Shown: one piece after another, positions 15,932 through 23,621 of the stretch | How the letters are laid out: every line of letters begins with the position of its first letter | How positions within the stretch are numbered: position 1 is the stretch's first letter | Assembly: GCF_018860755.1 (NCBI RefSeq) | Contig: NZ_JAHKPW010000066.1 | Location: 1 to 34,413, forward strand | Reading direction: 5' to 3' | DNA length: 34,413 nt | From: Colwellia sp. D2M02 | GTDB lineage: Bacteria > Pseudomonadota > Gammaproteobacteria > Enterobacterales > Alteromonadaceae | Program-made: the position numbers and the translations under genes | Notes under the pieces: generated by a model | The model's database searches: none | What the model was told of the DNA's origin: nothing | Seen by the model: the letters and a program-made list of their open reading frames with translations, nothing else

Positions 15932-16672
15932 TTAAGCCGGTAAGTTAAGATCTTTACCTTTTAGCTCAAGTAGCATATTCATCACTAATTGCGAAGAGTT
16001 AACCGCGGCGGTTTCTAAGTATTCCTCAAAAGTATGCGGTGACTCTTTACCTGCAATATCAGAAAGAGACCGAATAACCACAAATGGTGTATTAAATTGC
16101 AAGCATGTTTGTGCAATTGCAGCACCTTCCATTTCAACTGCTGCCATGGTCGGAAAATTAGCTCGCGCTTTAGCTACATCTTCTTCTGCGGTCATAAAGG
16201 TATCACCGGTGGTAATTAACCCTTTTACCGCGGTAATACTTTTAAGGTCATTGCTACCACCACTTAATTGCTCAATACCTGATGTAGCCGCTGCTACTAA
16301 TGTAGGGTGAGGAGTAAATGCAGCAGGATTAGCAGGTAACTGCCCTATTTCATAACCAAACGCGGTTAAGTTAACATCGTGATAGCGTACTTCTGAGCTA
16401 ACCACAATATCACCCACTTTCAATGTAGGATCAAAGCCGCCTGCTGAACCTGTATTAACGACGTAATCTATATCAAACTTATTAATCAACATCGCCGTAG
16501 CTAAGGCCGCTGCGACCTTACCAATACCTGACTGTACAATAACAACATCACTACCATCTAGTTGACCTTGATAAAAATCATAACCACCAAACGTACTTGT
16601 TGTGCTATTTACAAGTTTTGCTTTTAAAATAGCAACTTCTGGCTCCATAGCGCCAATAATACCTGCTTTCAT
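15932..16672 (-). CDS. mtnN: 5'-methylthioadenosine/S-adenosylhomocysteine nucleosidase
   Basis: A 246-aa cytosolic enzyme that hydrolyses MTA and SAH (and 5'-deoxyadenosine) to adenine and the thioribose sugar, feeding methionine salvage, SAH detoxification and the activated-methyl/autoinducer-2 pathway. The catalytic residues are all visible: Glu12 (GAMEPEV), the VEMEGAA block with Glu182, and the proton donor Asp205 (RSLSDIAG). NTGSAGG near 73-79 is the nucleoside-phosphorylase-fold glycine turn. Length is slightly over the usual 230, due to a short insertion near 134-143. AGAGA precedes the ATG. It is probably first in an operon with the CbiB-like and TRIC genes. Confidence 0.96.
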   Translation of the reverse strand: MKAGIIGAMEPEVAILKAKLVNSTTSTFGGYDFYQGQLDGSDVVIVQSGIGKVAAALATAMLINKFDIDYVVNTGSAGGFDPTLKVGDIVVSSEVRYHDVNLTAFGYEIGQLPANPAAFTPHPTLVAAATSGIEQLSGGSNDLKSITAVKGLITTGDTFMTAEEDVAKARANFPTMAAVEMEGAAIAQTCLQFNTPFVVIRSLSDIAGKESPHTFEEYLETAAVNSSQLVMNMLLELKGKDLNLPA

Positions 16673-16706
16673 AAGGGTCTCTTTAAGCTAAATTTAAATT
16701 GGAATG

Positions 16707-16712
16707 ATTATA
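16707..16712 (-). promoter_or_regulatory. Candidate -10 box of mtnN
   Basis: On the minus strand a perfect TATAAT lies 35 bases before the mtnN ATG. The -35 position is weak. Confidence 0.4.
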
Positions 16713-16772
16713 TACCTAAGCAAGACCATTGTGCGACCTTGTTATAGGGATAACTAATACTGCAACGAAAAA

Positions 16773-16813
16773 AGCCACTACACCTATACCTTATAGGTAC
16801 TTATGAAGTGGCT
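16773..16813 (-). terminator. Terminator of the DUF2726 gene
   Basis: An outer stem AGCCACT/AGTGGCT (16773-16779 and 16807-16813) encloses a second hairpin ACCTATA/TATAGGT (16782-16788 and 16792-16798). On the minus strand the outer stem is followed directly by TTTTT. It lies just past the stop at 16832. Confidence 0.78.
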
Positions 16814-16831
16814 CAATAAATCTGATAGGAA

Positions 16832-17512
16832 CTAATGAGGCAAAGCCATTTGTCCAGAGGGTAATCTAGATGACTGAGATGATAATTGTGCAGCTAACTC
16901 TGGGTTAAGTTGTGCTTGCGTAGAAGCACCACTTAACGCACCAACACTTTTATTTCTTGCGCGTACCATAGGAGCAGGAATAATACGGCCTTTAACTTTT
17001 GGCTCTGGCGTATAATTAGTAGTTTTATGTCCAAGTAACCTGCTATTAATACAGGCTCTAATCTCATCTAAGGTATAATTTGCTTTCACTTTAATACGTA
17101 AATGTGGAATAGAGGCTGCTTCTAAGGCACCACTGACAAACCAATCTTTTTTGACTTTATACCCCTTGCCTTGAGTGTCTACTAAGTCGATAGCACCTAA
17201 TAATTTCATTGAACTGCGATCACAAATCACAAAATCAATATATTTCCCTTCAGCATTATTAATAGCACTTTGGCTCGCTCGACTAGAAACACCACTACGT
17301 ACCGAGAGAATATCACTTAATTTAACACGATTAACAACGCGGTATTGCGAGCCCATTGCCTGCTCAACTAAGTTTTGAAAGTTTTTCTCAGCAGAGGTAA
17401 ATATGGTACTTTTACCTTCAAAGGGAAAGGGAAAACTATTATCATTTAAACGACTCGCCAACACCGCCACAATAACAACTAAACTGATTAACGCCACTAA
17501 AATAAATTCCAT
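16832..17512 (-). CDS. DUF2726-domain membrane-anchored protein
   Basis: The ATG at 17512 is preferred (226 aa) because GGAG lies six bases upstream; a longer frame starts five codons earlier. An N-terminal membrane anchor (about 1-20, FILVALISLVVIVAVLA) is followed by the DUF2726 core (FTSAEKNFQNLVEQAMGSQYRVVNRVKLSDIL, IDFVICDRSSMKLLGAIDLVD), which has the layout of a PD-(D/E)XK nuclease-like fold. The C-terminal 45 residues are low complexity, rich in Ser, Gln and Ala. DUF2726 has been noted in topoisomerase- and helicase-associated contexts, but here the function is unknown. It is monocistronic, with a strong terminator. Confidence 0.82.
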   Translation of the reverse strand: MEFILVALISLVVIVAVLASRLNDNSFPFPFEGKSTIFTSAEKNFQNLVEQAMGSQYRVVNRVKLSDILSVRSGVSSRASQSAINNAEGKYIDFVICDRSSMKLLGAIDLVDTQGKGYKVKKDWFVSGALEAASIPHLRIKVKANYTLDEIRACINSRLLGHKTTNYTPEPKVKGRIIPAPMVRARNKSVGALSGASTQAQLNPELAAQLSSQSSRLPSGQMALPH

Positions 17513-17618
17513 AACTATCTCCAGCATGCAAATTCTTGACGCTTTACCCCTATTTGTTGATAAAGCGCACTACTTACAGTGAACTAAGCAGAATTTATGC
17601 CAAAGGTTGTTATATGAA

Positions 17619-18266
17619 TTAGTTTTTTGGGTATTTAGCTTCTAACGCTGCGTATAGCTGCTGTTGGAAGTTATCAGCGCCAGCGTCGAGCTCATTAACT
17701 AATTGAGCTAACACTTCATTATCTTCTTCACCGTGCCAAATTTTAATATAACTACCTTCTTTATAGCCATGATCTTGACGGAAGAAGTTCAACGTATTTT
17801 TACCTACGTATTGACGGAACAATTCATCTAAATCCATGTTCATTAATGACATGCAATCGGCTAATGCTTTAGCATCAAAAGCTTTTTTTGTAACCGCAGC
17901 TGACGCCAAATTTTCTAGCGCAATTTTAAAGTCATTTTCCGCAGTACCTTGGTGAAGTTCTTTCGCTAAATCACTCGTTATTTTAGCGACATCATCACCT
18001 GTCATTAAGCGTAAACTTAAACCAAAGTGGAAAATATCAACTAGCTCCAATTGAACTTGAGCAACATCAATTTCTTGATGTTTCCACCACTTCCAACCGT
18101 GGTGATCTAACATCTCTGCGCATTCAACCCAAATTGCGCGATACCATTCATAGCCATTAGCGCGCCATGTATCACTTACTCGACTATTCATTGCATCTTG
18201 CATGGTCAGCATTTGACTAATTTGTTTTTCGGCAATTGAAATAGCCGTTGATAGTTGTTCACTCAT
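17619..18266 (-). CDS. All-alpha (MazG-fold) dUTP diphosphatase
   Basis: From the ATG at 18266 this is 215 aa. The longer frame opens with TTG and adds 33 residues unlike the family, so it is rejected. Motifs of the dimeric, Leishmania/Campylobacter-type dUTPase are present: ECAEMLDHHGWKWWK, then ELVDIFHFGLSLRL, which supply acidic Mg ligands, and DKNT-like GKNTLNFFRQDHGYKEG near the C-terminus. The enzyme would convert dUTP (and possibly dUDP) to dUMP, keeping uracil out of DNA. It is not the trimeric Dut. No strong ribosome-binding site is visible. A 106-base gap separates it from the DUF2726 gene downstream. Confidence 0.86.
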   Translation of the reverse strand: MSEQLSTAISIAEKQISQMLTMQDAMNSRVSDTWRANGYEWYRAIWVECAEMLDHHGWKWWKHQEIDVAQVQLELVDIFHFGLSLRLMTGDDVAKITSDLAKELHQGTAENDFKIALENLASAAVTKKAFDAKALADCMSLMNMDLDELFRQYVGKNTLNFFRQDHGYKEGSYIKIWHGEEDNEVLAQLVNELDAGADNFQQQLYAALEAKYPKN

Positions 18267-18471
18267 GGTTGTTAAATCACTTATTAGGTTTATTAATTCA
18301 ATAATTATAATGCTATTTTGCCGTAGAGAGAGCCAAGTAACAAGTTCTTCATGACACGCAGGCAATAAACTTATTTATACAGATTAGAGTAACTGTCAGG
18401 TTACTTTACAACGAAAATAATAATAATAAAAAAAATTAGATGAAAAAAAACAAAAGCAACATAATAAATTG

Positions 18472-18490
18472 ATTTTAAATGATTTAAAAT
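18472..18490. promoter_or_regulatory. Perfect palindrome upstream of PEP-CTERM promoter
   Basis: ATTTTAAAT G ATTTAAAAT is a 9-bp-arm inverted repeat, 14 bases upstream of the GG of the candidate sigma-54 promoter. It could be an activator site, though the AT content makes chance occurrence possible. Confidence 0.35.
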
Positions 18491-18503
18491 AACAACATTG
18501 CTT

Positions 18504-18519
18504 TGGCATAGTTAATGCT
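18504..18519 (+). promoter_or_regulatory. Candidate sigma-54 (-24/-12) promoter
   Basis: TTGGCATAGTTAATGCT has GG (18505-18506) and GC (18517-18518) separated by exactly 10 bases, with the TTGGCA core intact; it differs from consensus TTGGCAC-N5-TTGC at two positions. It lies 41 bases before the PEP-CTERM gene ATG. PEP-CTERM genes are often under sigma-54 and PrsK/PrsR control. Confidence 0.6.
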
Positions 18520-18560
18520 TATTCATAAGCTCTACTACCATTAATAATAAGGACTATTAA

Positions 18561-19292
18561 ATGAAAACGGCTTTACTCGCTATCACTTTGTTAGCAACTT
18601 CAACTTTTGCAAATGCAACACCAATGACATCAACCTCTTTAACTTCAGCAGGAACTCTCTCAGAGTCAGTATCAACTGTTGGTGGCGTTGTTTTTGATCT
18701 TATCGGCCTTAATGGCACCAGAGTTACTTCTCAACTTGCTGCCAGCTCTTTATATGTTGGCTACTTCGATACTGAACAAGGGCTTATTGGTACACAAAAT
18801 GGCTGGGACAATACGGTCTGGGGTGCTTTAGGTGGCGGTATAGCTGAAGCAGCTGTGAGATTGACAGTATCAGATGGCGACACTGGCGTAGGTGACTTTG
18901 ATTATAATGAGAATAATTTGTTTGTTAATTCAATGAACTTTGGTAACTTTTCAGATGTAGTAACAGAAAGAACTTCTGCCGACGGCTTAACTGTAACGAG
19001 TAGTTCATTAGGCTTCCTAGACAGCGAGTTAAACACTGGCTGGTTTTATAATAACGATTTATCTGCCTTAAGCGATCTTTATGATTCAATTGTAGCAAGT
19101 AGCTCAATTCAGTTTTTATTAGATGACGTAGACCCTACTGATAACTATTTTGATTTTACTCAAGGTATTGATAACTCTTTAATTGATATTGGTAGTGGCC
19201 CACAAGTTACTCCAAGTATTCCAGAGCCTTCAACATTAGCTATTTTTGCACTTGCCTTATTTGGTTTAAGAATGCGTCTACTTAAGAAATAA
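18561..19292 (+). CDS. PEP-CTERM sorting-domain protein
   Basis: A 243-aa exported protein. Residues 1-19 form a signal peptide (ending TFANA). The C-terminus is a classic PEP-CTERM tripartite signal: IPEPST (about 220-225), a hydrophobic stretch (LAIFALALFGL) and a basic tail (RMRLLKK). Such proteins are cleaved and anchored by an EpsH/exosortase system and are tied to extracellular polysaccharide and biofilm matrix; no exosortase is in this window. The mature part is rich in Ser, Thr, Asp, Asn and Gly, poor in Cys and Lys, and likely beta-rich. AAGGA ribosome-binding site is seven bases before the ATG. A candidate sigma-54 promoter and a perfect downstream terminator make it a single-gene unit. 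Confidence 0.92.
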   Translation: MKTALLAITLLATSTFANATPMTSTSLTSAGTLSESVSTVGGVVFDLIGLNGTRVTSQLAASSLYVGYFDTEQGLIGTQNGWDNTVWGALGGGIAEAAVRLTVSDGDTGVGDFDYNENNLFVNSMNFGNFSDVVTERTSADGLTVTSSSLGFLDSELNTGWFYNNDLSALSDLYDSIVASSSIQFLLDDVDPTDNYFDFTQGIDNSLIDIGSGPQVTPSIPEPSTLAIFALALFGLRMRLLKK

Positions 19293-19345
19293 CAACGACC
19301 CTATTTTAGGGAAGTGTTAATTATTTTTTAGCGTTTCATTAGTCG

Positions 19346-19381
19346 AAAAAAACCAATCAATAATTATTGATTGGTTTTTTT
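19346..19381. terminator. Strong bidirectional terminator
   Basis: A perfect 16-bp-arm hairpin with a four-base loop (arms 19346-19361 and 19366-19381), seven As before and seven Ts after the CCAATCAAT/ATTGATTGG core. It ends the PEP-CTERM transcript and the converging GlxA-type transcript. Confidence 0.9.
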
Positions 19382-19399
19382 CAAATTCAAACATAGCTA

Positions 19400-20431
19400 T
19401 TAACTAAACAGTTTTTTTCTTACCATGGCACGGTAGTCTTTAGGGCTTTGATTTAGGTGTAATTTAAATAACCTCGCTAAGTGCCCTTGGTCTTGATAAC
19501 CTACTTGGTCAGCAATTTCTTGAATAGTTAAGTTACTCGAGGCAAGTAACTCTTTTGCCGTTTCAATGCGTAACTGTTGCCAATATTGAGTAGCTCTAAC
19601 ACCTGTTGCGGCTTTAAATCGACGGGTAAACGATCGCTGACTTAAACCAAATTGTGATGCTAGCTCTTCTAAACTTAAGTCTGTGCTTAAATTAGTTCTC
19701 AACCAAAACTGTATTTGCGCAATTAATTCATCTGCATGCCTGTCTACAGCGCCTTCTAAGTAACGTTGTTCTTCGTAAGGCTTTCTTATTTCATGAGAGA
19801 AGTTTCGCTCAACATTTTGCGCTGCAGCTTTGCCATAATACTGCGCAATGATATGAACGATAATATCAGCTAAAGCATTTAAACTAGCTGCGCAGTATAT
19901 ACGTTCTGATTGAGTAATAAAGAAGTCTGGTTTTAAGTCAACTTTTGGGTAGTCACGCTTAAATTGCTCAACATAATGCCAATGAGTAGTTGCAGAATGG
20001 TTATTTAACAAACCCGACTCAGCTAAAAAGCATACACCCGTTCCAACACCAATTAACGTACTGCCTTGCTGCCAACAGTGCTTAAGCCATGCAACTAATT
20101 TAGGGTGCTTATTAATAATTGGGCGAGGATTACGCCACAAGCTTGGCACAATAATAATATCAGGTGTTTTACTATTGTTTTCATTATCAACAGCTAACTC
20201 AGCAAGGGTAATATCAGCCAACATAGTAATACCCGCTCGTGATTTTATTTGTTGAGCTTCCTCACTTAAAAATTGTGTCTCAAGTCGCGCAACACTTTTA
20301 TCGTACCGCCTTGCGAATGCTTCGCCGGCCAATAGCATTTCTACAGGTAATGTTACTCCCGTTGCTAACACGTGTGGGTAAATTATCAAGTTAACCAATA
20401 AGGGGTTAGTTTTTTGTAAATCATCCATCAT
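19400..20431 (-). CDS. GlxA-family regulator (DJ-1/PfpI domain plus AraC HTH)
   Basis: Start placed at the first of two tandem ATGs (20431), 343 aa, with TGAG seven bases upstream; the frame can open at a GTG 13 codons earlier. The N-terminal half (NPLLVNLIIYPHVLATGVTLP to about residue 200) is a class-I glutamine-amidotransferase/DJ-1-like domain, with the elbow reading GVGTGVCFLAESGLL and a paired His (ATTHWHYVEQF). The C-terminal 100 residues form two AraC helix-turn-helices (LSLEELASQFGLSQRSFTRRF and LTIQEIADQVGYQDQGHLARLF). GlxA-type proteins often control carnitine, choline or arginine catabolism; the effector here is unknown. It is divergent from fabY. Confidence 0.92.
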   Translation of the reverse strand: MMDDLQKTNPLLVNLIIYPHVLATGVTLPVEMLLAGEAFARRYDKSVARLETQFLSEEAQQIKSRAGITMLADITLAELAVDNENNSKTPDIIIVPSLWRNPRPIINKHPKLVAWLKHCWQQGSTLIGVGTGVCFLAESGLLNNHSATTHWHYVEQFKRDYPKVDLKPDFFITQSERIYCAASLNALADIIVHIIAQYYGKAAAQNVERNFSHEIRKPYEEQRYLEGAVDRHADELIAQIQFWLRTNLSTDLSLEELASQFGLSQRSFTRRFKAATGVRATQYWQQLRIETAKELLASSNLTIQEIADQVGYQDQGHLARLFKLHLNQSPKDYRAMVRKKLFS

Positions 20432-20528
20432 ATTTGCACTCAAAATCCCATAATGGCCATTATTGCACACAGTTTGGCTGCTGTACCTTATTATTTGATC
20501 TTATTACTCCCTAAACTGACTGTTATCG

Positions 20529-20547
20529 ATGCAATGCTGTATTGCAT
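20529..20547. promoter_or_regulatory. Inverted repeat between GlxA-type gene and fabY
   Basis: ATGCAAT N5 ATTGCAT is a perfect 7-bp-arm palindrome with 12-bp centre spacing, in the 146-base divergent region and 30 bases before the fabY ATG. It is a plausible operator controlling fabY or the regulator; the binding protein is unknown. Confidence 0.45.
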
Positions 20548-20577
20548 ATTTTTCATATTTTAAAAACGGGTTATTTC

Positions 20578-22473
20578 ATGACAAGTTTACCTTTAGTTGT
20601 TGGGATGGGCGGTATTAACGCGGCAGGACGCACTTCTTTTCACCAAGGCTTTCGCCGCATTGTAATTGATAAATTAAATGCCGAAGCACGCCAAGAAACA
20701 TTTGTTGGCTTAGCAACGTTAATGAAGCTAGCACGTTATGAAAATGGCGAGTTACTTGATAATGCGGGTAATATCATTGCACCTGAAAATATTGAAGCAA
20801 CCTTTGGTGCTCAAATATTGGCAGGGACCTTAATCCGTAAAGTTGAAAAAAATCATTTTGATGTTGATGCAACCCATTGGCATCAAAAAATGAACATTAC
20901 TCCAACCGAACAAAACATCACCTTTGAGTTGCGTGCACGTGAATTACCTCAGCCAGTACCAAGTTCATGGCAAGTAACGGAGCTAGAGTCGGGTAAAGTT
21001 CGAGTTGAAATTCCTGAACAGTTAACCATTACTCATGATGCTTACCGTGATAACCCCATTAAAGCCGCAGGACAATTTCCAACAGGCTTTGCACCAGAGA
21101 AGCTTTATAATAGTCGTTATCAGCCACGCGGCTTACAAGCAACCATCTTTGCTGCAACCGACGCGATACGCTCAACGGGTATTGAGTGGGATGCTATTTT
21201 AGACAAAATAAGCCCTGACGAAGTTGGTACTTACTCAGCCTCTGTAGCAGGTCAATTAAATGATGAAGGTTTAGGTGGTTTACTAAAAAGCCGTCTTTCT
21301 GGTTCTCGTGTTAGCACTAAACAATTGGCGCTTGGTTTAAACACCATGTCTACTGATTTTATTAACGCCTATGTTACCGGTAATGTCGGCACAACTTTTT
21401 CTTCTTCTGGTGCTTGTGCAACTTTTCTGTATAACTTACGCAGTGCTGTACAAGATATGCAAGCTGGTCGTATTCGTGTCGCTATTGTCGGTAGCAGTGA
21501 AGCACCTATCACTCCTGAAATTATTGAAGGTTTCGGTAATATGGGGGCTTTAGCTAATGAAGAGGGGCTGAAGAAACTTGACGGAAGTGACGCTGTAGAT
21601 CACCGAAAAACAAGTCGTCCATTTGGTCAAAACTGTGGTTTCACTATCGGTGAAGGTGCACAGTTTGTAGTATTAATGGATGATGCTTTAGCACTAGAAA
21701 TGGGGGCTAAAGTATTAGCCTCAGTCGCTGATGTATTTGTTAATGCTGATGGTTACAAAAAGTCGATTACAGCCCCAGGTCCTGGTAACTATATTACCAT
21801 GGCTAAGTCGGTAGCATTAGCCGAACAAGTATTAGGTAAAGAAGCGCTACAAAAACGCAGCTTTATTTTAGCTCATGGTTCAAGTACTCCACAAAACCGT
21901 GTTTCTGAATCGCTTATTTATCATAAAATTGCTGAAAGCTTTAGCATTGAAAACTGGGCAGTGGCGGCACCAAAGGCTTATGTTGGTCATACCATAGGCC
22001 CAGCAAGTGGCGATCAAATGGCAATGGCGTTGGGTATATTTAGCGATAATATTATGCCAGGTATCACTACGATTGATGAAGTGGCAGCTGACGTACACAA
22101 TCAGCACTTAAATATTGCCACTGAGCATTACCACTGTGAAGCTATGGATATTGCTTTTATCAATTCCAAAGGCTTTGGCGGCAACAATGCAACCGCAACT
22201 ATTTTTTCACCTAAAGTAAGCCTAGCAATGATGGAAAAACGTTATGGTGCACCTGCAATGGCAGAGTACCAGCAGAAGCTCGTAGCTGTTGAGCAAGTGC
22301 AACAAGCGTATAAAGAACAAGTAAATAATGGTCAATACGATTTAATTTACAAGTTTGGTGAAGGCTTATTAGATGAGGAAACAATGGAAATTACTAACAG
22401 TAGCTTATCGTTTACTGAGTTTAAAAACGCCATTGCACTACCATCAACCAATCCTTTTGATGATATGGTTTAA
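20578..22473 (+). CDS. fabY: Beta-ketoacyl-ACP synthase FabY (fatty-acid initiation)
   Basis: The ATG at 20578 gives 631 aa; the frame opens 12 codons earlier but the MTSLPLVVGMGGINAAGR start matches the known N-terminus of the family. The protein resembles Pseudomonas aeruginosa FabY along its length: FHQGFRR, GQFPTGFAPEKLYNSRYQPRG, NAYVTGNVG, and the active-site blocks GACATFLYN (Cys280), LAHGSSTPQNR (His433) and YVGHTIGPAS (His471), with ITAPGPGNY. FabY condenses acetyl-CoA with malonyl-ACP to start type-II fatty-acid synthesis, in place of FabH. The unusual HGSST (not HGTGT) is typical of the family. It is divergent from a GlxA-type regulator, with a palindrome in between, and a hairpin follows the stop. 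Confidence 0.93.
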   Translation: MTSLPLVVGMGGINAAGRTSFHQGFRRIVIDKLNAEARQETFVGLATLMKLARYENGELLDNAGNIIAPENIEATFGAQILAGTLIRKVEKNHFDVDATHWHQKMNITPTEQNITFELRARELPQPVPSSWQVTELESGKVRVEIPEQLTITHDAYRDNPIKAAGQFPTGFAPEKLYNSRYQPRGLQATIFAATDAIRSTGIEWDAILDKISPDEVGTYSASVAGQLNDEGLGGLLKSRLSGSRVSTKQLALGLNTMSTDFINAYVTGNVGTTFSSSGACATFLYNLRSAVQDMQAGRIRVAIVGSSEAPITPEIIEGFGNMGALANEEGLKKLDGSDAVDHRKTSRPFGQNCGFTIGEGAQFVVLMDDALALEMGAKVLASVADVFVNADGYKKSITAPGPGNYITMAKSVALAEQVLGKEALQKRSFILAHGSSTPQNRVSESLIYHKIAESFSIENWAVAAPKAYVGHTIGPASGDQMAMALGIFSDNIMPGITTIDEVAADVHNQHLNIATEHYHCEAMDIAFINSKGFGGNNATATIFSPKVSLAMMEKRYGAPAMAEYQQKLVAVEQVQQAYKEQVNNGQYDLIYKFGEGLLDEETMEITNSSLSFTEFKNAIALPSTNPFDDMV

Positions 22474-22512
22474 TAAGTAATTTTTAAAATATCAGCACTT
22501 TTATAATATTAG

Positions 22513-22541
22513 ACACCTCTAAGCAATCAGGTTAGAGGTGT
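22513..22541 (+). terminator. Hairpin after fabY
   Basis: A perfect 10-bp stem (ACACCTCTAA/TTAGAGGTGT) with a 9-base loop lies 39 bases after the fabY stop. The following bases (GTTATAC) lack a real T run, so it may be a weak or Rho-assisted terminator. Confidence 0.45.
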
Positions 22542-22653
22542 GTTATACACCAATAGCTCTACCTCTATACATGGCTATATCTTCTAAACATAAACTCACC
22601 GGTTTACGTTTATGGGAACCTTGCCCTCTAAATTTAACCATAAGGCGGTTACT

Positions 22654-23538
22654 ATGAGCTTTCAACGTTTAATCTTTCTTACCTTATTATCATTGCTCGC
22701 TTTTGCTGCAAACTCTGTGATTACACGATTGGCACTAAAGCAAACCGCTATTGATGAAGCTAGCTTTATTGCATTAAGGATTGGCTCTGGCGCTATTTTT
22801 TTAGCCTTATTTATTCTATTTACAAAACACAAAAATACTGCTGTAAACCTCACTCATCAAGGAAGTTGGCTCGGAGCATTATCACTTTTTGCATACGCAG
22901 TAAGCTTTACCTATGGTTATGGCTTAATTGCCGCTGGTACAGGTGCGCTTATCCTCTTCGGTGCTGTACAAGTTACCATGTCAGTTATCGGCTATTATGC
23001 CGGTGAGCGCTTAAATAAAGTCCAAATATCTGGCTTTATTTTGGCGATTGTTGGTTTAGGCATTTTAATGCTACCTGGCTTAGAGGCTCCTTCGTTATTA
23101 GGCGCTAGTTTAATGTGTTTATCTGGTATCGCTTGGAGTTTATATTCTCACCAAGGTAAAGGTTCAACAACTAGCCCAAGCACTAGCCCTGCTATTTCAA
23201 CCGCGGCTAACTTTATTAAAGCGGTTCCTATGGTGTTATTACTTTGGCTATGCAATTATTCAGCAATAACCCTAGATACCGCTGGTGTTATTTATGCGTT
23301 AATTTCAGGCGTCGTCACTTCAGGCATGGGGTACATTGTATGGTACAGCGTGTTGCCACAATTAAAGTCAACACAAGCAGCCATAGTGCAACTAAGCGTT
23401 CCTGTTATTGTTACACTCGCTGGGGTGTTTTTACTTAATGAAACTATTACCTTACGTATTGTCACCGCTACGGCTGCTATTTTGTCTGGCACTTTACTAG
23501 TATTGATGTTTAAAAAAGCTCCTAAACAAAAAAAATAA
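22654..23538 (+). CDS. EamA/DMT-superfamily membrane transporter
   Basis: Start at the ATG at 22654 (294 aa), eight bases after AAGG; the frame can begin 14 codons upstream but without a good site. About ten hydrophobic helices form two EamA repeats (FAANSVITRLALKQTAIDEASFIALRIGSGAIFLALF in the first; VIYALISGVVTSGMGYIVWYSVLPQLKSTQAAIVQLSVPV in the second). Members export amino acids, nucleosides or other metabolites. Substrate cannot be inferred. The C-terminus is short and basic (KKAPKQKK), consistent with a cytosolic end. It precedes topB by about 80 bases with no clear terminator, so partial cotranscription is possible. Confidence 0.9.
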   Translation: MSFQRLIFLTLLSLLAFAANSVITRLALKQTAIDEASFIALRIGSGAIFLALFILFTKHKNTAVNLTHQGSWLGALSLFAYAVSFTYGYGLIAAGTGALILFGAVQVTMSVIGYYAGERLNKVQISGFILAIVGLGILMLPGLEAPSLLGASLMCLSGIAWSLYSHQGKGSTTSPSTSPAISTAANFIKAVPMVLLLWLCNYSAITLDTAGVIYALISGVVTSGMGYIVWYSVLPQLKSTQAAIVQLSVPVIVTLAGVFLLNETITLRIVTATAAILSGTLLVLMFKKAPKQKK

Positions 23539-23621
23539 TAATACTAACAGCAGGCACTGTACATAAAACCAGTTAATAATCTATACTGCCATTATTAACT
23601 TAGTTGTTGTTATTGGATTGT

